In this document: positions 46,115-57,466 of the stretch, piece after piece
Numbering within the stretch: position 1 is the stretch's first letter
How the letters are laid out: each line of letters starts with the position of its first letter
Assembly (NCBI GenBank): GCA_015698045.1
Contig: BLAL01000036.1
Span: 186,001 to 250,000, forward strand
Direction of reading: 5' to 3'
DNA length: 64,000 nucleotides
Source of the DNA: Rhizophagus clarus
Lineage: Eukaryota > Glomeromycota > Glomeromycetes > Glomerales > Glomeraceae
Made by a program: the position numbers and the translations under genes
The notes under the pieces: generated by a model
What the model saw: only the letters and a program-made list of their open reading frames with translations
What the model was told of the DNA's origin: nothing
The model's database searches: none

Positions 46115-48131
46115 TCATTTTCGTGCCCGTTTGACGTCTCGAGGTGTATTAGGAACTGATCTGTCTCTCTTTGTCTGTTTTATAAATATATAATAAAAGA
46201 TTAATATACATATGAGAAAATGCCAAACAATTTATAAGTCGACTTACTGGAATGGTACTCGTATCCGTAGTTCCATCAGTGGAAGCACCATCTTGAGCAC
46301 TACCTCCTACCCTTTCTCCGCCTGAGGACGATAAAACTCTTTGAAGAGTCGCGCGTTTGATTTTTAATTCATGTTCTTGCTTATCAACCTGTTTCTTGAG
46401 ATCCAATAAATTTTGCGTCATTTTCTGTAATTCGGTAAACTTTGAACAAACATTTTCTGTCGGCATAGTTGGACGTGGCCCTAAACCAAATTCTTGTAAA
46501 GCTTTGTGGACCTTGAGTAACAAGGCTTGCTTCGGTATAGGTATCTTTTGACTTCGTACTAAAACACCTGGATTAAGTTTTTCTTTCTTTGACACGATTG
46601 GTGTATGAATTTCTTTTGGTGAATGAGCTTGTTTAAGTCGATAAGATACTTCTTTGATTAACCATCTTGTATATATTTAAAAACAGAAGACATATATTTA
46701 TATTATTTATATTATTTACCTTCAACTGCAACAGAACCTACAGATGATGCTGATGTTCGACGATTTTTTTTAGGCAAATCTGTAGTATTATGAAAACCTG
46801 AACCACTGGCTTCTATTGTAGGAGTCGTGGGTCCACTCAGTAGTGATTTTTTACGTTTTGGTTGAACCATTTCTACTGTAAATTGTTTCATTAAAGCTTC
46901 TCTTTCTCTAATGAATTTCTTTTCGTTCGCTTGAATGCGGTCACTTATTTCTTGTAATGCCTCCTCCTCTTCAATTTGTTCTTTTGTCCGTGAGTATAAA
47001 TTAAGCAACATAATTTTCCTTTTTTCTTCTTTGGCTATAGCAAAGAATTACATAATAACAAGTAAATATCATTTCTCATGTAAATATAATAAATTATTGC
47101 AACAAACCTTTATCATAACTATTTAATGCAATTAATTGGCCTTTATCTGTTTGATTAGCCGAGCCGGGTGTCGTTGGTCGTACTTGCAAGATCTTTTTAT
47201 TAACAGAGTAATATCGATCTCTTAAATCCTAAAATACCAATAATAAATAAAATATTATTAATTTGCTATAAAAGCATGAATTTAAATAAAATATAAAATT
47301 GTATACCTCCATTGTTCTGTTCTTATCTTTCCAATCATAACGATCGTGAATTATGGTCCATCTGATATCATACTTTCGACACAAATCAAACAGATAGTCA
47401 GTTTCGTCTTTATCCCAATCTCGATCTGCCAAAAAAGTATCGAAATTAATAAGGAACTAAATTTAAATTCTATTTGACTTTTTACCTTTCAAATACTTTT
47501 CGTATTCTTCTTCTGTATATTCTAAAACATCTACTGTTTTATTATATTCGGCAAAATTAATCGCTTCTATTGAAGAGAAATAAAAATTAGCTTTTAAATT
47601 AAATTCTACAAATACAGATGGAGTAAATCTTTCTCTACCTTCTTCTGTATTTTCTTTTACCCAATGACTTAACATTAAATCATCATTTCTAGCAGGATTT
47701 ATATATTTAGTTGATATCCTATTAATGTAGTAACAAAAACAGTGTCAAATACTATACAATATACATATTTCACTTAAGTTTAATTACCATTTCCCCACAG
47801 TTTTATGTAGATTTGGTTTCGCTTTTAGAGCAGTGGCTCTTTCAAAAGCTACTGAAACATGATGTCCAACCAGCGCAGACAGTTCTCGACTAACTGGTGT
47901 ATCTGTTAATATTGAAAGAAATAAATAAACATCAATATATAAAAATTACGTGAAAATCAACAAAATAATTTTACCCTTAAAAGTTTTTTTCTCAATTTTT
48001 TTCTCTTTTCTCTCCTTTTCTTTTTTAGCATTTATAGCTTCAACTAGACTAAGTTTTTTGTCGAAAGAGTTTGATCTTCCAGATTCAACGCCCAAGATTT
48101 CGCAAACGTCGTCTATATTTTTATTTGACAT
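46115..48131 (-). CDS. SWC4: SWR1/NuA4 subunit Swc4 (DMAP1/Eaf2)
   Basis: Eight exons: 48131-47975, 47902-47788, 47718-47486, 47425-47307, 47228-47108, 47034-46720, 46651-46248 and 46174-46115, giving 507 residues. It starts with MSNKNIDDVCEILG, the DMAP1-type N-terminus. At about 168-225 a SANT/Myb-like domain is seen (DRDWDKDETDYLFDLCRKYD, then RWTIIHDRYDW and LRDRYYSVNKKIL). A coiled, basic middle follows, and the C-terminal LPTPxxxK-like helical block is recognisable (LLLKVHKALQEFGLGPRPTM). It is a nuclear subunit of the SWR1 H2A.Z-exchange and NuA4 acetyltransferase complexes. For exon 7 I used the acceptor at 46651/46652, because the more obvious AG upstream of ATGGTTAATC would put a stop in frame. 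Confidence 0.88.
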
Positions 48132-48512
48132 GGTAAATGATGTATTATGTTCTTAATTATTGAGACGGCATTGAGATGTGATAATAGATAATGCCAATGA
48201 CTAATTTAGGTAATCTTGTGATAGTTTACGATTTCTGGATAGATGGACAGAAATTTATTCGTAGTAAATCCTATTGTATACAGTTATGATTCAGTATTCG
48301 GTAATTTATTGGTATAATATTAAGATAATTTTATTATTTGACTTGATCATATAGCAATATAACTAAATTAAGCATTAATATAATATATATATATAATCTT
48401 GTTTTTAACCAGGAAAATTAATCAAACAGCAAAAGTATTATTATACGCAATATCCACGTCAATGATTTCCCTATTATAAATTAGAATTTTTAAAACGTGA
48501 AACTTCAAAACT
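48132..48512. other. AT-rich spacer
   Basis: 381 bp between the SWC4 start and the next gene's end, with a TA run at about 48380-48400. Presumed SWC4 promoter; no gene. Confidence 0.5.
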
Positions 48513-50723
48513 TCAACAAAATTTTTGATAAAAACGATTTATTACCAGCAATTCCTGACTTTGTAATCGATAATAACGCTCAAGAACTTTAAGGTCATGT
48601 AATTGCCCTTTAACGAGAATGTTAATAGCAACTCCTGGGGAACCATAAGCACCACAACAACAAAGACTACAAAAAGCAAATGATATTGTTTAATTAAACT
48701 ACTTGACAAAAGATTACAAATTATATAATCAGATAAAACCTAAATAAATACCGATCATGGTATTCTTCCTTTTTGTATGGTAAATCAAAGTGTACACTAT
48801 AATCTACAGGGTGGAATGCTAAAACAGATGAGAAGCAATCTGTAGTAACAATTAAAGCCACTTCCGATTTCCAGAAAGACTTGACAATTTCATGTCTTTC
48901 TGATTGTCTCGTTAAAGAATGCTTAAATAATAAAAATTGAAAAAAAAAAATAGTATTAAAGAAAGAAAGGTCGAATAATAGCAATAATTCGTTACTATAT
49001 ACCATGGAATAGACAGTTATGTTCTCAAATAATGTAGCTAATTTATCAGCTAACCAATCGACTCGCTCTGAATTATCACAGAAGATAACGGATTTTTGAA
49101 TATTCACTTCTTTATAAATTTCACATAGAGAATTGAGTTTTTGATCATCTTTTTCTACAACTGCATAATATAGTTGCAGCCCATCACTCATATGCACATC
49201 ATTAAGGACAATTATGGTATTTTTCGTTATCTTATTTTTAATGTCTGCAAGAGTGAACGTTGTAGCTGTTGTCATCAAAACCCTCTGAGCACTTTTTGGT
49301 AATTGATAGATAATGTCAAAAGCCTGTGTACGGAAATTGCTGTTAAACATGATACAAGAGTCTTCAATTATAATCGTTTTGACGCGATTAAAATCGAATT
49401 TACGATCTAGCATTAGCCCAATTAATCTTCCTGTTTAATCAATCACGTGATAATAAAATTTTAATTGACATTTTAATGTAAATTATGTAAATTATAATTT
49501 TATAATTATTAAACAAACCAGGAGTCCCGACTATAATTTGTTGTCCTTCATTTCTTAATTTTTCTACGTCCTCTCTCATTGGGACACCACCGGTACAAAC
49601 TAAACATGAAAATTGCATATATTGACCCACGACATTAATTAAATCTTGAATGGCATAACATAAGTCTTTTGAATGTACGATTATAATCGCTTGACACGAT
49701 TTATCACGTGTTTCAATTTGTTGAAGTAGAGCAGCGATGTAAGTTATAGTTCTTTCTTCTAATCGGGGTATTTGAATTACGGCGTCCCGTCGAGATAATA
49801 TCGCCACTGTCGCACGTTGCTGGATAGGTGTCGGATTATCATAACTATTTATAATATCCAAACGAATAAATCAATGTATGTCCAGAGTATTTTCGAAGTA
49901 CAAGAATTATATACCCTAATGCATGAATCCCACGCAAAATCTCGGATTTTAATTTCATTTCTTCAAATGTAGAAATAACTTGTTGCCAATTATCCGAAAG
50001 CATTTCGCGTTGGTTATTATATCCGATCGATTGATGTGATTGGCCTCGATTATATCTCACTCCAAGACGATCTCCGTTGTCATTTCCAGTTTGAGCAATA
50101 TTCATGCGATTCATCTAAAGAAAAAAATATATTGAAAAGATCGTGTAACACTCCCGACATTTTCAGAAGAAACTCACATGAAGTCGTGGTAGGGGACGCG
50201 CGGCTACACGCGACGGTGCAACATTTTTAGGTTGTTGATCCTGTGTTACAGGCAGTTGCATTTCCGGCGTTGATTTTACGTCCAACTCGTTGGATGAAGA
50301 CTCCCCTGGGCTTAATTGGCTAGTAATTTGCTTTTTTTTCAATTTTTTTAATTTTTTTCTTTCACTTAAAGTTAATTTTTTCTTAGTTTTATCGGCTGAT
50401 TCTGCAGAGTTCATCTGACTTTCTTTTTTGAGAACATTTTGGATTTTTTCACTTTTGTCTTTTGAAGCTTTGGTTTTCACGTCGTTTATACCTTCATCCG
50501 TTGATTCGATAGAATCCACAGTAGGAGAAACGTTTGGTAACACAAAAGAGCCGGATACATCTTTAAATAAATGTGTCGCGGTTGATACATCAATCGTATC
50601 GTGTCCGTGTAGTGCATTTACGGCATCAGTAAGTTTTGCCAAATGAGTTTGAATTTCAGGTAAAACAGCCAAAGAGGCTTGGATATCTTGAACCGTTTTT
50701 AGTATTTTTGGTATATCGGTCAT
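48513..50723 (-). CDS. eIF4A-like DEAD-box paralogue that has lost its catalytic motifs
   Basis: Six exons: 50723-50178, 50114-49915, 49844-49519, 49430-49003, 48921-48752 and 48666-48513, giving 607 residues. Residues 1-180 are an extra N-terminal region with a helical start and a Lys-rich stretch (SERKKLKKLKKKQ). From about 230 the protein follows eIF4A/eIF4AIII block by block: ILRGIHALGYDNPTPIQQRA (Q-motif region), IVGTPG (motif Ib), SVIFCDNSERVDWLADKLA, VALIVTTDCFSSVLA and GVAINILVKGQLHDLKVLE. Motif I (AxxGxGKT) is replaced by IPRLEERT, motif II DEAD by EDSC, motif III SAT by TAT, motif V ARGID by SSVLAF, and motif VI HRIGRxGR by HDRLCCCGAYG. ATP hydrolysis is therefore unlikely. A scaffold or regulatory role is inferred. 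The final 12 residues assume no last intron. Confidence 0.82.
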
Positions 50724-51223
50724 TGTAAGTAGTCGCTTGCAAAGAAAAAAAAAAAAAAATAATGAGACAACTCGGCTTATTTGTTATTTTTAATTCGGTG
50801 ATCTTTGAGCTTGCATAAACTATGATATCAAATTACGTACTAATAAATTAAGGGACACGTGATCGATTACTTTCATAAAGTATGATTTATTTATATTTAG
50901 CGTATTTTGCCAACTTATGAAAAAATGAACAGACGAACATTGCAAAATGTAAAAATTGCATTCAAATATTTATTCAGATATTGGAAGCAAATGAACCAAA
51001 TAATTACGTATAACAATTTTGAAAGAGGATTAATAAAAATAATAAGAAACCTCATCAAAAAAATTTCTGCTCATTAAAAAAAAGTTAATAAATGATGAAT
51101 TTGGCAAATATAAGGTCCTATCTTTGTCCAATTTGTCAAAAATGTAAAATTATTTCAAGAATTACAATAAATCTTAACCATCTATAAGAAATTCATTAAT
51201 TAGAATCGATCGTCGTACATGTT
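50724..51223. other. Intergenic spacer
   Basis: 500 bp of AT-rich DNA between two - strand genes, with CACGTG at about 50857. Presumed promoter of the eIF4A-like gene. Confidence 0.5.
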
Positions 51224-52582
51224 TCATCCATCGTTCTCGTCATACGTTTGATCAATGGATTTTTTAGGCATCCTTTCACCTATCAAATCATTTATTGCTT
51301 CAATCGTTAAGGATACTGAAGAATTATCAATATCTAAAGATGAATCTTCAATTATGCTATTTGTTGACTTTTTCATAGTATCTAAATGATCTAAAAGAGT
51401 GATATCTGTTGTAATATTCGAGAAAATAGATTTATTTTCCAACGTTTCTAATATATTAGTAGATGTTTTCTCCTCATTATTATCCGCAGTATAATTTGCT
51501 GAAACAATATTAGGATCTTGTTGTTCATTCTGTGTAGATTCATTTGCAGACTCATTAATTGATAGATTTTTAATATTAGGTTTCTTTACATTGTTAATTT
51601 TAGTTCTTGCACGCTTCCTAGGAGGTGACCCACCGTCCTGATCTTGATTTACTTCAACTACACGACACGTATATGAATGTCTCTTACATGCATCCTTTCT
51701 GGCGAAGGTTTTACTACAGTTAGAACATTTAAATTCTTGTTCAGGAAGTTCATGAATACCATATATATGACGCTTAAGGTCATGTTTTCTTGTAAAACTA
51801 TGATCACAATCTGGGTAATTGCATACAAACGGTTTCACTCGATCAACATCATGAGTGGTTTGGTGAGTTTGCATGTTGAATTTACGAGCAAAACATCTGT
51901 TACATATTGGACAAGCAAATCTCTTTTTCTGATTTTCTGGTTCTTGTCCACTGCTGGACAAAATCTCCAATCCATTTTCCAACTTCAGTTTCTTTGTTAT
52001 CTCTCCATTGGGAACATCATTTTCAGTTTTAACTACATTTAATTCATTTGCGGATTCATCCATAGGTGAAGGTTTGGAATCAACTGAAAATTTAGACTTA
52101 TCTATAATTTTCCCTGTGTTTTCAATTTTAATGGCTGTTGTGAGAGTGATTGACTGCGAAACTGCAGGTGTCGTTGAAGAAATAATCGAAGGAGTTACGG
52201 TCGGAACAACTGCCGGTGGAATAACTGCGGAAACTGTGCCTGAAGTAATTTGACTGCTCTTGTTGACTCCGTGAGAAAAATTCTTTGTTTCCAGTTTTAC
52301 ATAACTACCGGTAGTTGCTCTATTAAATTCTTCTTGAAAATCTGAATTATGAAATTTCGTCAAGTTTGACCTTGGCGGTACCGTCGAAAAGTTGGCATGT
52401 CTCATTATTTTTGAAACCTTCAGCCTCGAAGATTCAGGTTTCAAAGAAGGCGGCCGAATAGGAACTAATTGTGGATTAGGTTGTCGAATTGAAATAGGCA
52501 TTGCGGCTTCAAGGTTATCATCGTTAATTGCATTTAGTTCTTCAATATCTCCTTTTCTTCGCACATATTGAGTAGTCGCCAT
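51224..52582 (-). CDS. Three-finger C2H2 transcription factor, Swi5/Ace2-like
   Basis: A single exon of 452 residues. Three zinc fingers lie in tandem at about 220-305: CPICNRCFARKFNMQTHQTTH, CNYPDCDHSFTRKHDLKRH (then IYGIH) and CSNCSKTFARKDACKRHSYTC, the last with Cys as the final ligand. A basic motif (PPRKRARTK) follows. The long N-terminal and C-terminal arms are Ser/Thr/Asn-rich and acidic in places, as in activation regions. The finger order and the FARK/FTRKHD helices resemble Swi5/Ace2-type factors, so a nuclear DNA-binding regulator is likely; its targets are unknown. The start ATG is the only one near the frame's beginning, with a GC-richer 5' flank. Confidence 0.8.
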   Translation of the reverse strand: MATTQYVRRKGDIEELNAINDDNLEAAMPISIRQPNPQLVPIRPPSLKPESSRLKVSKIMRHANFSTVPPRSNLTKFHNSDFQEEFNRATTGSYVKLETKNFSHGVNKSSQITSGTVSAVIPPAVVPTVTPSIISSTTPAVSQSITLTTAIKIENTGKIIDKSKFSVDSKPSPMDESANELNVVKTENDVPNGEITKKLKLENGLEILSSSGQEPENQKKRFACPICNRCFARKFNMQTHQTTHDVDRVKPFVCNYPDCDHSFTRKHDLKRHIYGIHELPEQEFKCSNCSKTFARKDACKRHSYTCRVVEVNQDQDGGSPPRKRARTKINNVKKPNIKNLSINESANESTQNEQQDPNIVSANYTADNNEEKTSTNILETLENKSIFSNITTDITLLDHLDTMKKSTNSIIEDSSLDIDNSSVSLTIEAINDLIGERMPKKSIDQTYDENDG

Positions 52583-52909
52583 GTTTGAAAGTAAGTTAAT
52601 ATCGACTGCGGACCTGCGGCAAGATCTGCTATATAACGCAGTATATATACTGAAACGCTATTGGTTTATTATGTTTTACAGGACGATCCAGACGTCTTAA
52701 ATATGGTAATATGGATTCCGGCGTTATAAAAGCATAATTTATTGAATATTTACATTGTTGATTAAACTAATAAACTAATAATAATAATATTTCAAGCCTA
52801 TAATGAGTACATTCGATGCCATTTTGTAAATAATTTTACACTTTTTTTATACAAATTATCATTAATAATAATTTTGAAGATATCTATTCAAACAAACAGG
52901 TTATATACT
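52583..52909. other. Spacer between two - strand genes
   Basis: 327 bp, AT-rich, presumed promoter of the C2H2 factor. No gene seen. Confidence 0.5.
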
Positions 52910-54012
52910 TTATACTCCTGGAAACATTTTTCGGATAAAGTTGAAAGGGTTGAGGCGACTATAAAAAAAGCAAATTAGTTACAGATTCATGTGATCAAAT
53001 TTCACTTTAATTTTTATTACCTAAAAAAATTACTATCTTCATGATCGTCATTTGTTTCCTGATTATTATCCCTTTCATTTGACAAGAGATTATCCGCTGT
53101 ATTCCGCGTCGATAATTCACTCCAATCACCAAAAGAATTGTTACTAAAATCGTCTGTACCGTTAGATATACTTGACATTTGTCTTAGCGTTTGGAATGGT
53201 GATTTTGAAACTCCAGAAACTTTCTGTGACCTAGAATCTAATGATTGCGTAGTTTCAAAGGAACTCTGACTTGGCCAATTGCCTCCTGTAAAAGATTCCT
53301 GAGATAATCTTAAGGAAGATGTTCTGGATGCCTAATTAAATAGATTTGCGCATTTAATTCTAATTTCATAAAACAAGGATAATACATTATATAATCATAC
53401 TTGTTCAAAAGTTTCACCGACTAATATAGGATTTCTTGACGTTCCGCCAACATTATCTAGAATCTCTTGATATCCAAATAAATTCTTACTATATTGTTGT
53501 ATCGACTCTGGGTACTCTCTGTTTGTAAACGAAAAAATACGAGATTTCTGCCCTCGATTATCGACCGGTGTCATACATGCATCCTTCGCGGACTTTTGTA
53601 TAGATCCACGATAATTAAATAATGTTGCATATGCACTGTCGACTGGTTTTTGCATGGGTCTCTGATTATCTAATGGCGTTACATATGCATTATCCATAGA
53701 CCTTTTTCGATTTATCCATAATGTTGCGGGAGTACTCTCAATAAATCTTGATTTGGATTGTTTATTATCAGAAGGTGGATCAAATGAACCAAATTTGGTT
53801 GCAGTATCTCCCTGTCTCGCATCCCAATTCTCAAATGGTGAAATACTTGATCTTGTTGACATATGCTGTATCATCTCTTGATTAACAGTATTATTACTGC
53901 TCTTAGGCGTTCCATAATTATCCAAAGATACTCCTCGCAAAATAGGACTATTCTTGTTGCCGTCGGTAATACTTTTATTTCTGCCTCTATCGTAGCTAGC
54001 ATTTTTGACCAT
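52910..54012 (-). CDS. Unrecognised Ser/Asn-rich protein
   Basis: Three exons, 54012-53401, 53331-53021 and 52958-52910, give 323 residues. I do not recognise the family. Residues 1-290 are Ser/Thr/Asn/Gln-rich and probably disordered, with a degenerate internal repeat around 100-160 (TPLDNQRPMQKPVDSAY; ATLFNYRGSIQKSAKD; MTPVDNRGQKSR) and several S/T-P sites. The last 17 residues form a hydrophobic/basic end (SRLNPFNFIRKMFPGV) that could be an amphipathic helix or short linear motif. MVKNASYD was used as the start; an in-frame ATG lies six codons earlier. It is followed by the C2H2 factor on the same strand. Confidence 0.6.
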
Positions 54013-54117
54013 AATATGTAAAATTACCAATAAATTTTAAAAAACTGAAATATTCAAAAAAAATTGTATGAATACCCGTAAATTACTCGACTCGCAAATT
54101 CCAATTCGAAATTAAAT

Positions 54118-54739
54118 TTATATTGATGTGGCGGAATTACTTGATTGTTTCTGTAGAAAACGCAATTTTTTCCGAAATTCCAAATACTCTTTTCTGTTAC
54201 AAGGATTGTTTATTAGAAAATTAGGTCAAGTAAAATACAAAGAAACAATACCTACTGCAAAGCAAGTAATATCCTTCACCGTCAACAATATGATCTTCAT
54301 CCATAAATTTTACAAATGCTATTATTATTTGCTGAAAGAGAAAATAACAGATCATATGATTTAAGATTATAAATAATTTATTTATTTTATTATGAATTTT
54401 AAAAGATCTTGACATACTTTTATTTCTTCTTGTAAATCATTGTTCTCTATATAGGATGTATTATCTGATCTATTAAAATAAGTTTTTTTTTTTTTTTAAT
54501 AAATACTCATTTCAAAATTATCTCATATCAACGAACTAAAGATCAGATTTACTCATTATTATGCAATCTAAAAGTAATTTGTACTATTTCGTTGCTAATA
54601 ACTAATAGTCGTGTTTCGTTATGTAAGAATGAGTTTATTTCCATCAGTTTTAAAGTTGTAAGAAAGATGAGGGTAGCTTAATTAATGTGTACCTAAGTCG
54701 ATCAAAATTACCCGCAAAAATATTTGAAGCACGTGACAT
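54118..54739 (-). CDS. Small five-exon protein of unknown function
   Basis: Five exons, 54739-54693, 54594-54553, 54469-54418, 54331-54252 and 54193-54118, join in phase (2, 1, 0, 2) to give 98 residues. It starts MSRASNIFAGNFDRLSNEI and ends with a basic helix (KEYLEFRKKLRFLQKQ). A middle block, IIIAFVKFMDEDHIVDGEGY, looks folded. I do not recognise the family. That five short exons with canonical GT-AG sites join without a stop, and that the peptide is of normal composition, argue for a real gene. An ACGCGT box lies seven bases upstream of the ATG, which hints at cell-cycle control. Confidence 0.6.
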
Positions 54740-54745
54740 TTCACG

Positions 54746-54751
54746 ACGCGT
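54746..54751. promoter_or_regulatory. ACGCGT (MCB-type) box
   Basis: ACGCGT sits immediately upstream of the 98-residue gene's start codon, 15 bp from a CACGTG inside the first codons. A single box is weaker evidence than the four-box cluster at 21.3 kb. Confidence 0.4.
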
Positions 54752-55127
54752 CTTAACACGAATTTCATTCAGTAATAAAAATTGTGCAAAAATTAAATAC
54801 TACCCATTATTCAAAATCTCATGAATAAGGGCCCTGAAAACTTTGCTATAAGAATACTACGCCAAAAGAACTGGCGAGAAAAATTTAATATCGCACTAAT
54901 CATAGCCAGAAAAATTTGTATATCATTTTTCTGTTTGTTCGACAAGTGCTTGTTTACACTTCGACAAACAAATACTCAACAAACATTTTTGACAAGAAAC
55001 AGAGAACAACTCACCTTTATTATATCAATGTTTATTAAGAACACAAATCGAAAAAAAGACTGTAAACAAAATTAACTCAAAGAAATTAACCAATAATTCT
55101 AATTAATACATAATAATACAACATAAT
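54752..55127. other. Spacer between ALG6 end and small gene start
   Basis: 376 bp. An 84-codon + strand frame at 54821-55075 has no family resemblance and is probably accidental. Presumed promoter of the small gene. Confidence 0.45.
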
Positions 55128-57316
55128 TTATTCAGCCTTCCTCTTGCCCTTTTTCTCATCAAGATTATATGGCAAAGTAATTTGTCTATAATTAAAGTAG
55201 AAAAGCATCAATAAATATATTCCAGCACTAAATGTAACATTCAATACAATATAAAGATCGGGATATATTTTTGGTGGGGCGATGTTAAAATCAAAGAAAT
55301 GAATTACACCCATCACGATATATGACGCCTATTGTTGAAACATATGCAATTTAAAAAGTTAAAATAGATTGATTAAATGTCTCTCTATTTACGTTTACAA
55401 ATATCACAAATATTATAGTCATTACCCAAGATATATATCTTAATACTATTGGTTTCACGTCTTGTTGAACAAAAGATCCCATCCAGTTCCACATAAACCA
55501 TACAATGAAATAAGATAAAATCAAACGATCTTTTTTCAATAATGGAAACATGCTGTACCAGAAAATAATACGTGTTAATAAATTTAAAAACCAATTTTCT
55601 TAAAACTATATATAAGATGTACAACACCTGAATAAAGCAATGTTATTAAACCAACTACTCCAGAATGATTCATCTAGAATCAATAGTGTAATCGGCAATG
55701 CAGGTAATAATATAGATTTTTCATGAACCTGGAAAGAAAACATAAAAAAAGCCAATGCAGAATTCGCTAAACAATAAATAAGTCGATGTTTATCGGGATT
55801 TAAACCGAGGTTTATACAAGATGGTAGAATAGCTAATAGAGTTGTAAATAAACTAAATAATAAAATACGATAAACTATAACAACTGATGAAGAAATAAAA
55901 TATAAACCATTATAAAATCTTACCTTATTTTTGTTAATACATGAATTTCAAATATTTCGCGTAACTTGATGATAATGTTTATAGCACACCAAAAATTGGC
56001 CACCTTATCTTCATACAATCCACGTTTTAAGGGAAATATACGAAAAATAACTTGCGAAATATGTTCAATCGAATCTAAGAAAGGGAAAAACATGATAACA
56101 AACGTTATAACCACCGTTACCCCTAACTTTACAAAAAGGATGAATCTAATAATTGATTTTGAGGAGATTAAAAAATAAACATTAAAAATTTAAATTCTTA
56201 AATATGTGAAATTATTTATTACTCACCCTTGTGATTTATTTTTTAAGCATTTTCCTAATAAATAAGCAAAAATAGCAGGAGAAAAATAAAGTGACATTTG
56301 CTTAAACCCCAACGCAAGGCAAAAGGCAACGCTTCCTAAAACGTCATATTCATAGAAAAAGCAATTCAATGACCATATTGTGAGTCCTAGCATTATAGAA
56401 TTATATCTATACCAGAAAGACGTAAAGTTGAGAATATCAATGAAAGATTTTAAAATAAAACAAATATTATTAATTAAACTTACTGAAAATGGCCATGATC
56501 TATTAGTATTAAAGCAGGCTGAAGAAGAATAAACAATACTGCTAATCTCTAAAGTGAAAGACAACAAATAAGTATGATATTTAATGTAAAATTATATAAC
56601 TTTAAATTACGTACGCGCTTTTTCGAGGATTTATCAGCAAACCACCAATTTACAAATACAATAACTGATGGTACGTATATCAAGTATTCAAGGATCAATA
56701 CAGAAGACCGCATGAACAATTTACTTTCCTCGCTTTCAAATCCACGCGATACATCTAATGTAAACCACTCTGGATTAAATATAGATCCTCTACATGAGAT
56801 ACAATATAAAATGATTTAAAGTATACAAAACTATGATACGTGTGTATACTATAAAAAACCATACATTTTACCACAGATCCAGCTAATATAAGCCGTTAAT
56901 GGAGGATAATCAAGACCCCACCATTCTAAATCATAGTAATACCACTGATTCATTGGAACATGTAATGTTAATTCCATCCAATGTCTTTGAGCTTCATAAT
57001 CTCCATACATAGGCGGAATATTTTGGCCTTGATAAGATCAAAAATATATAAATGTATTAAAAAATATAAATTAATTCACATCATTTAAACGTTTTCATAG
57101 AATCATATCATTAAGCTTACCAGAGTATGGATTTAAACCCACGTTCCACCTTACATAAATTCCAAATAATAACGTTATTACTGTCGACCATTTACCTATG
57201 TTCGCTTGTTCTAACCAATTAAACCACTTCTCTGCTGGCGAAACCACTATGGGGACTTGATCATTATTCGATATAACAACTTCGTCATAATCGACAGTTT
57301 TAGGACTTCCGGACAT
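55128..57316 (-). CDS. ALG6: Dolichyl-P-Glc:Man9GlcNAc2-PP-dolichol alpha-1,3-glucosyltransferase
   Basis: Nine exons: 57316-57121, 57027-56872, 56787-56615, 56548-56484, 56406-56227, 56145-55924, 55852-55628, 55552-55393 and 55328-55128, giving 525 residues. It adds the first glucose to the lipid-linked oligosaccharide for N-glycosylation in the ER membrane. Seen: MYGDYEAQRHWMELTLHVP and WYYYDLEWWGLDYPPLTAY (catalytic loop with conserved Asp residues), LILIDHGHFQYNSIMLGLT, DKVANFWCAINI, FSFQVHEKSILLPALPI and WFNNIALF, all typical of ALG6, with about a dozen hydrophobic segments and a Lys-rich end (KKGKRKAE). ALG8 is the closest alternative, but HGHFQYN and the exon blocks favour ALG6. The frame is only continuous after splicing at the acceptors at 56145 and 55852. 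Confidence 0.92.
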
Positions 57317-57466
57317 AATTATAATTTTTTTTTTTTCTTTTTTTTTTTTTTTCTTTTTGATAAGCGTTATGCAGCGTTGTGAAATTTACCAAAAAAGGAT
57401 CATAGGTGATCAGTATAAATCCAACCAACTGTAATTTTTTTTATCTTATCTTTTTTCTCTCTTAAA
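57317..57466. promoter_or_regulatory. Shared divergent promoter of ALG6 and DPH5
   Basis: 150 bp between start codons, with long T/C runs next to both starts. No named element seen. Confidence 0.5.

Noticed and set aside
46652-46670. Obvious AG acceptor for SWC4 exon 7 before ATGGTTAATC
   Set aside because: It puts a stop in frame after two codons. The next AG gives a continuous frame and correct total phase.
54821-55075. 84-codon + strand frame
   Set aside because: Lys/Asn/Ile-rich composition typical of AT-rich noncoding DNA. It lies in a short intergenic spacer.
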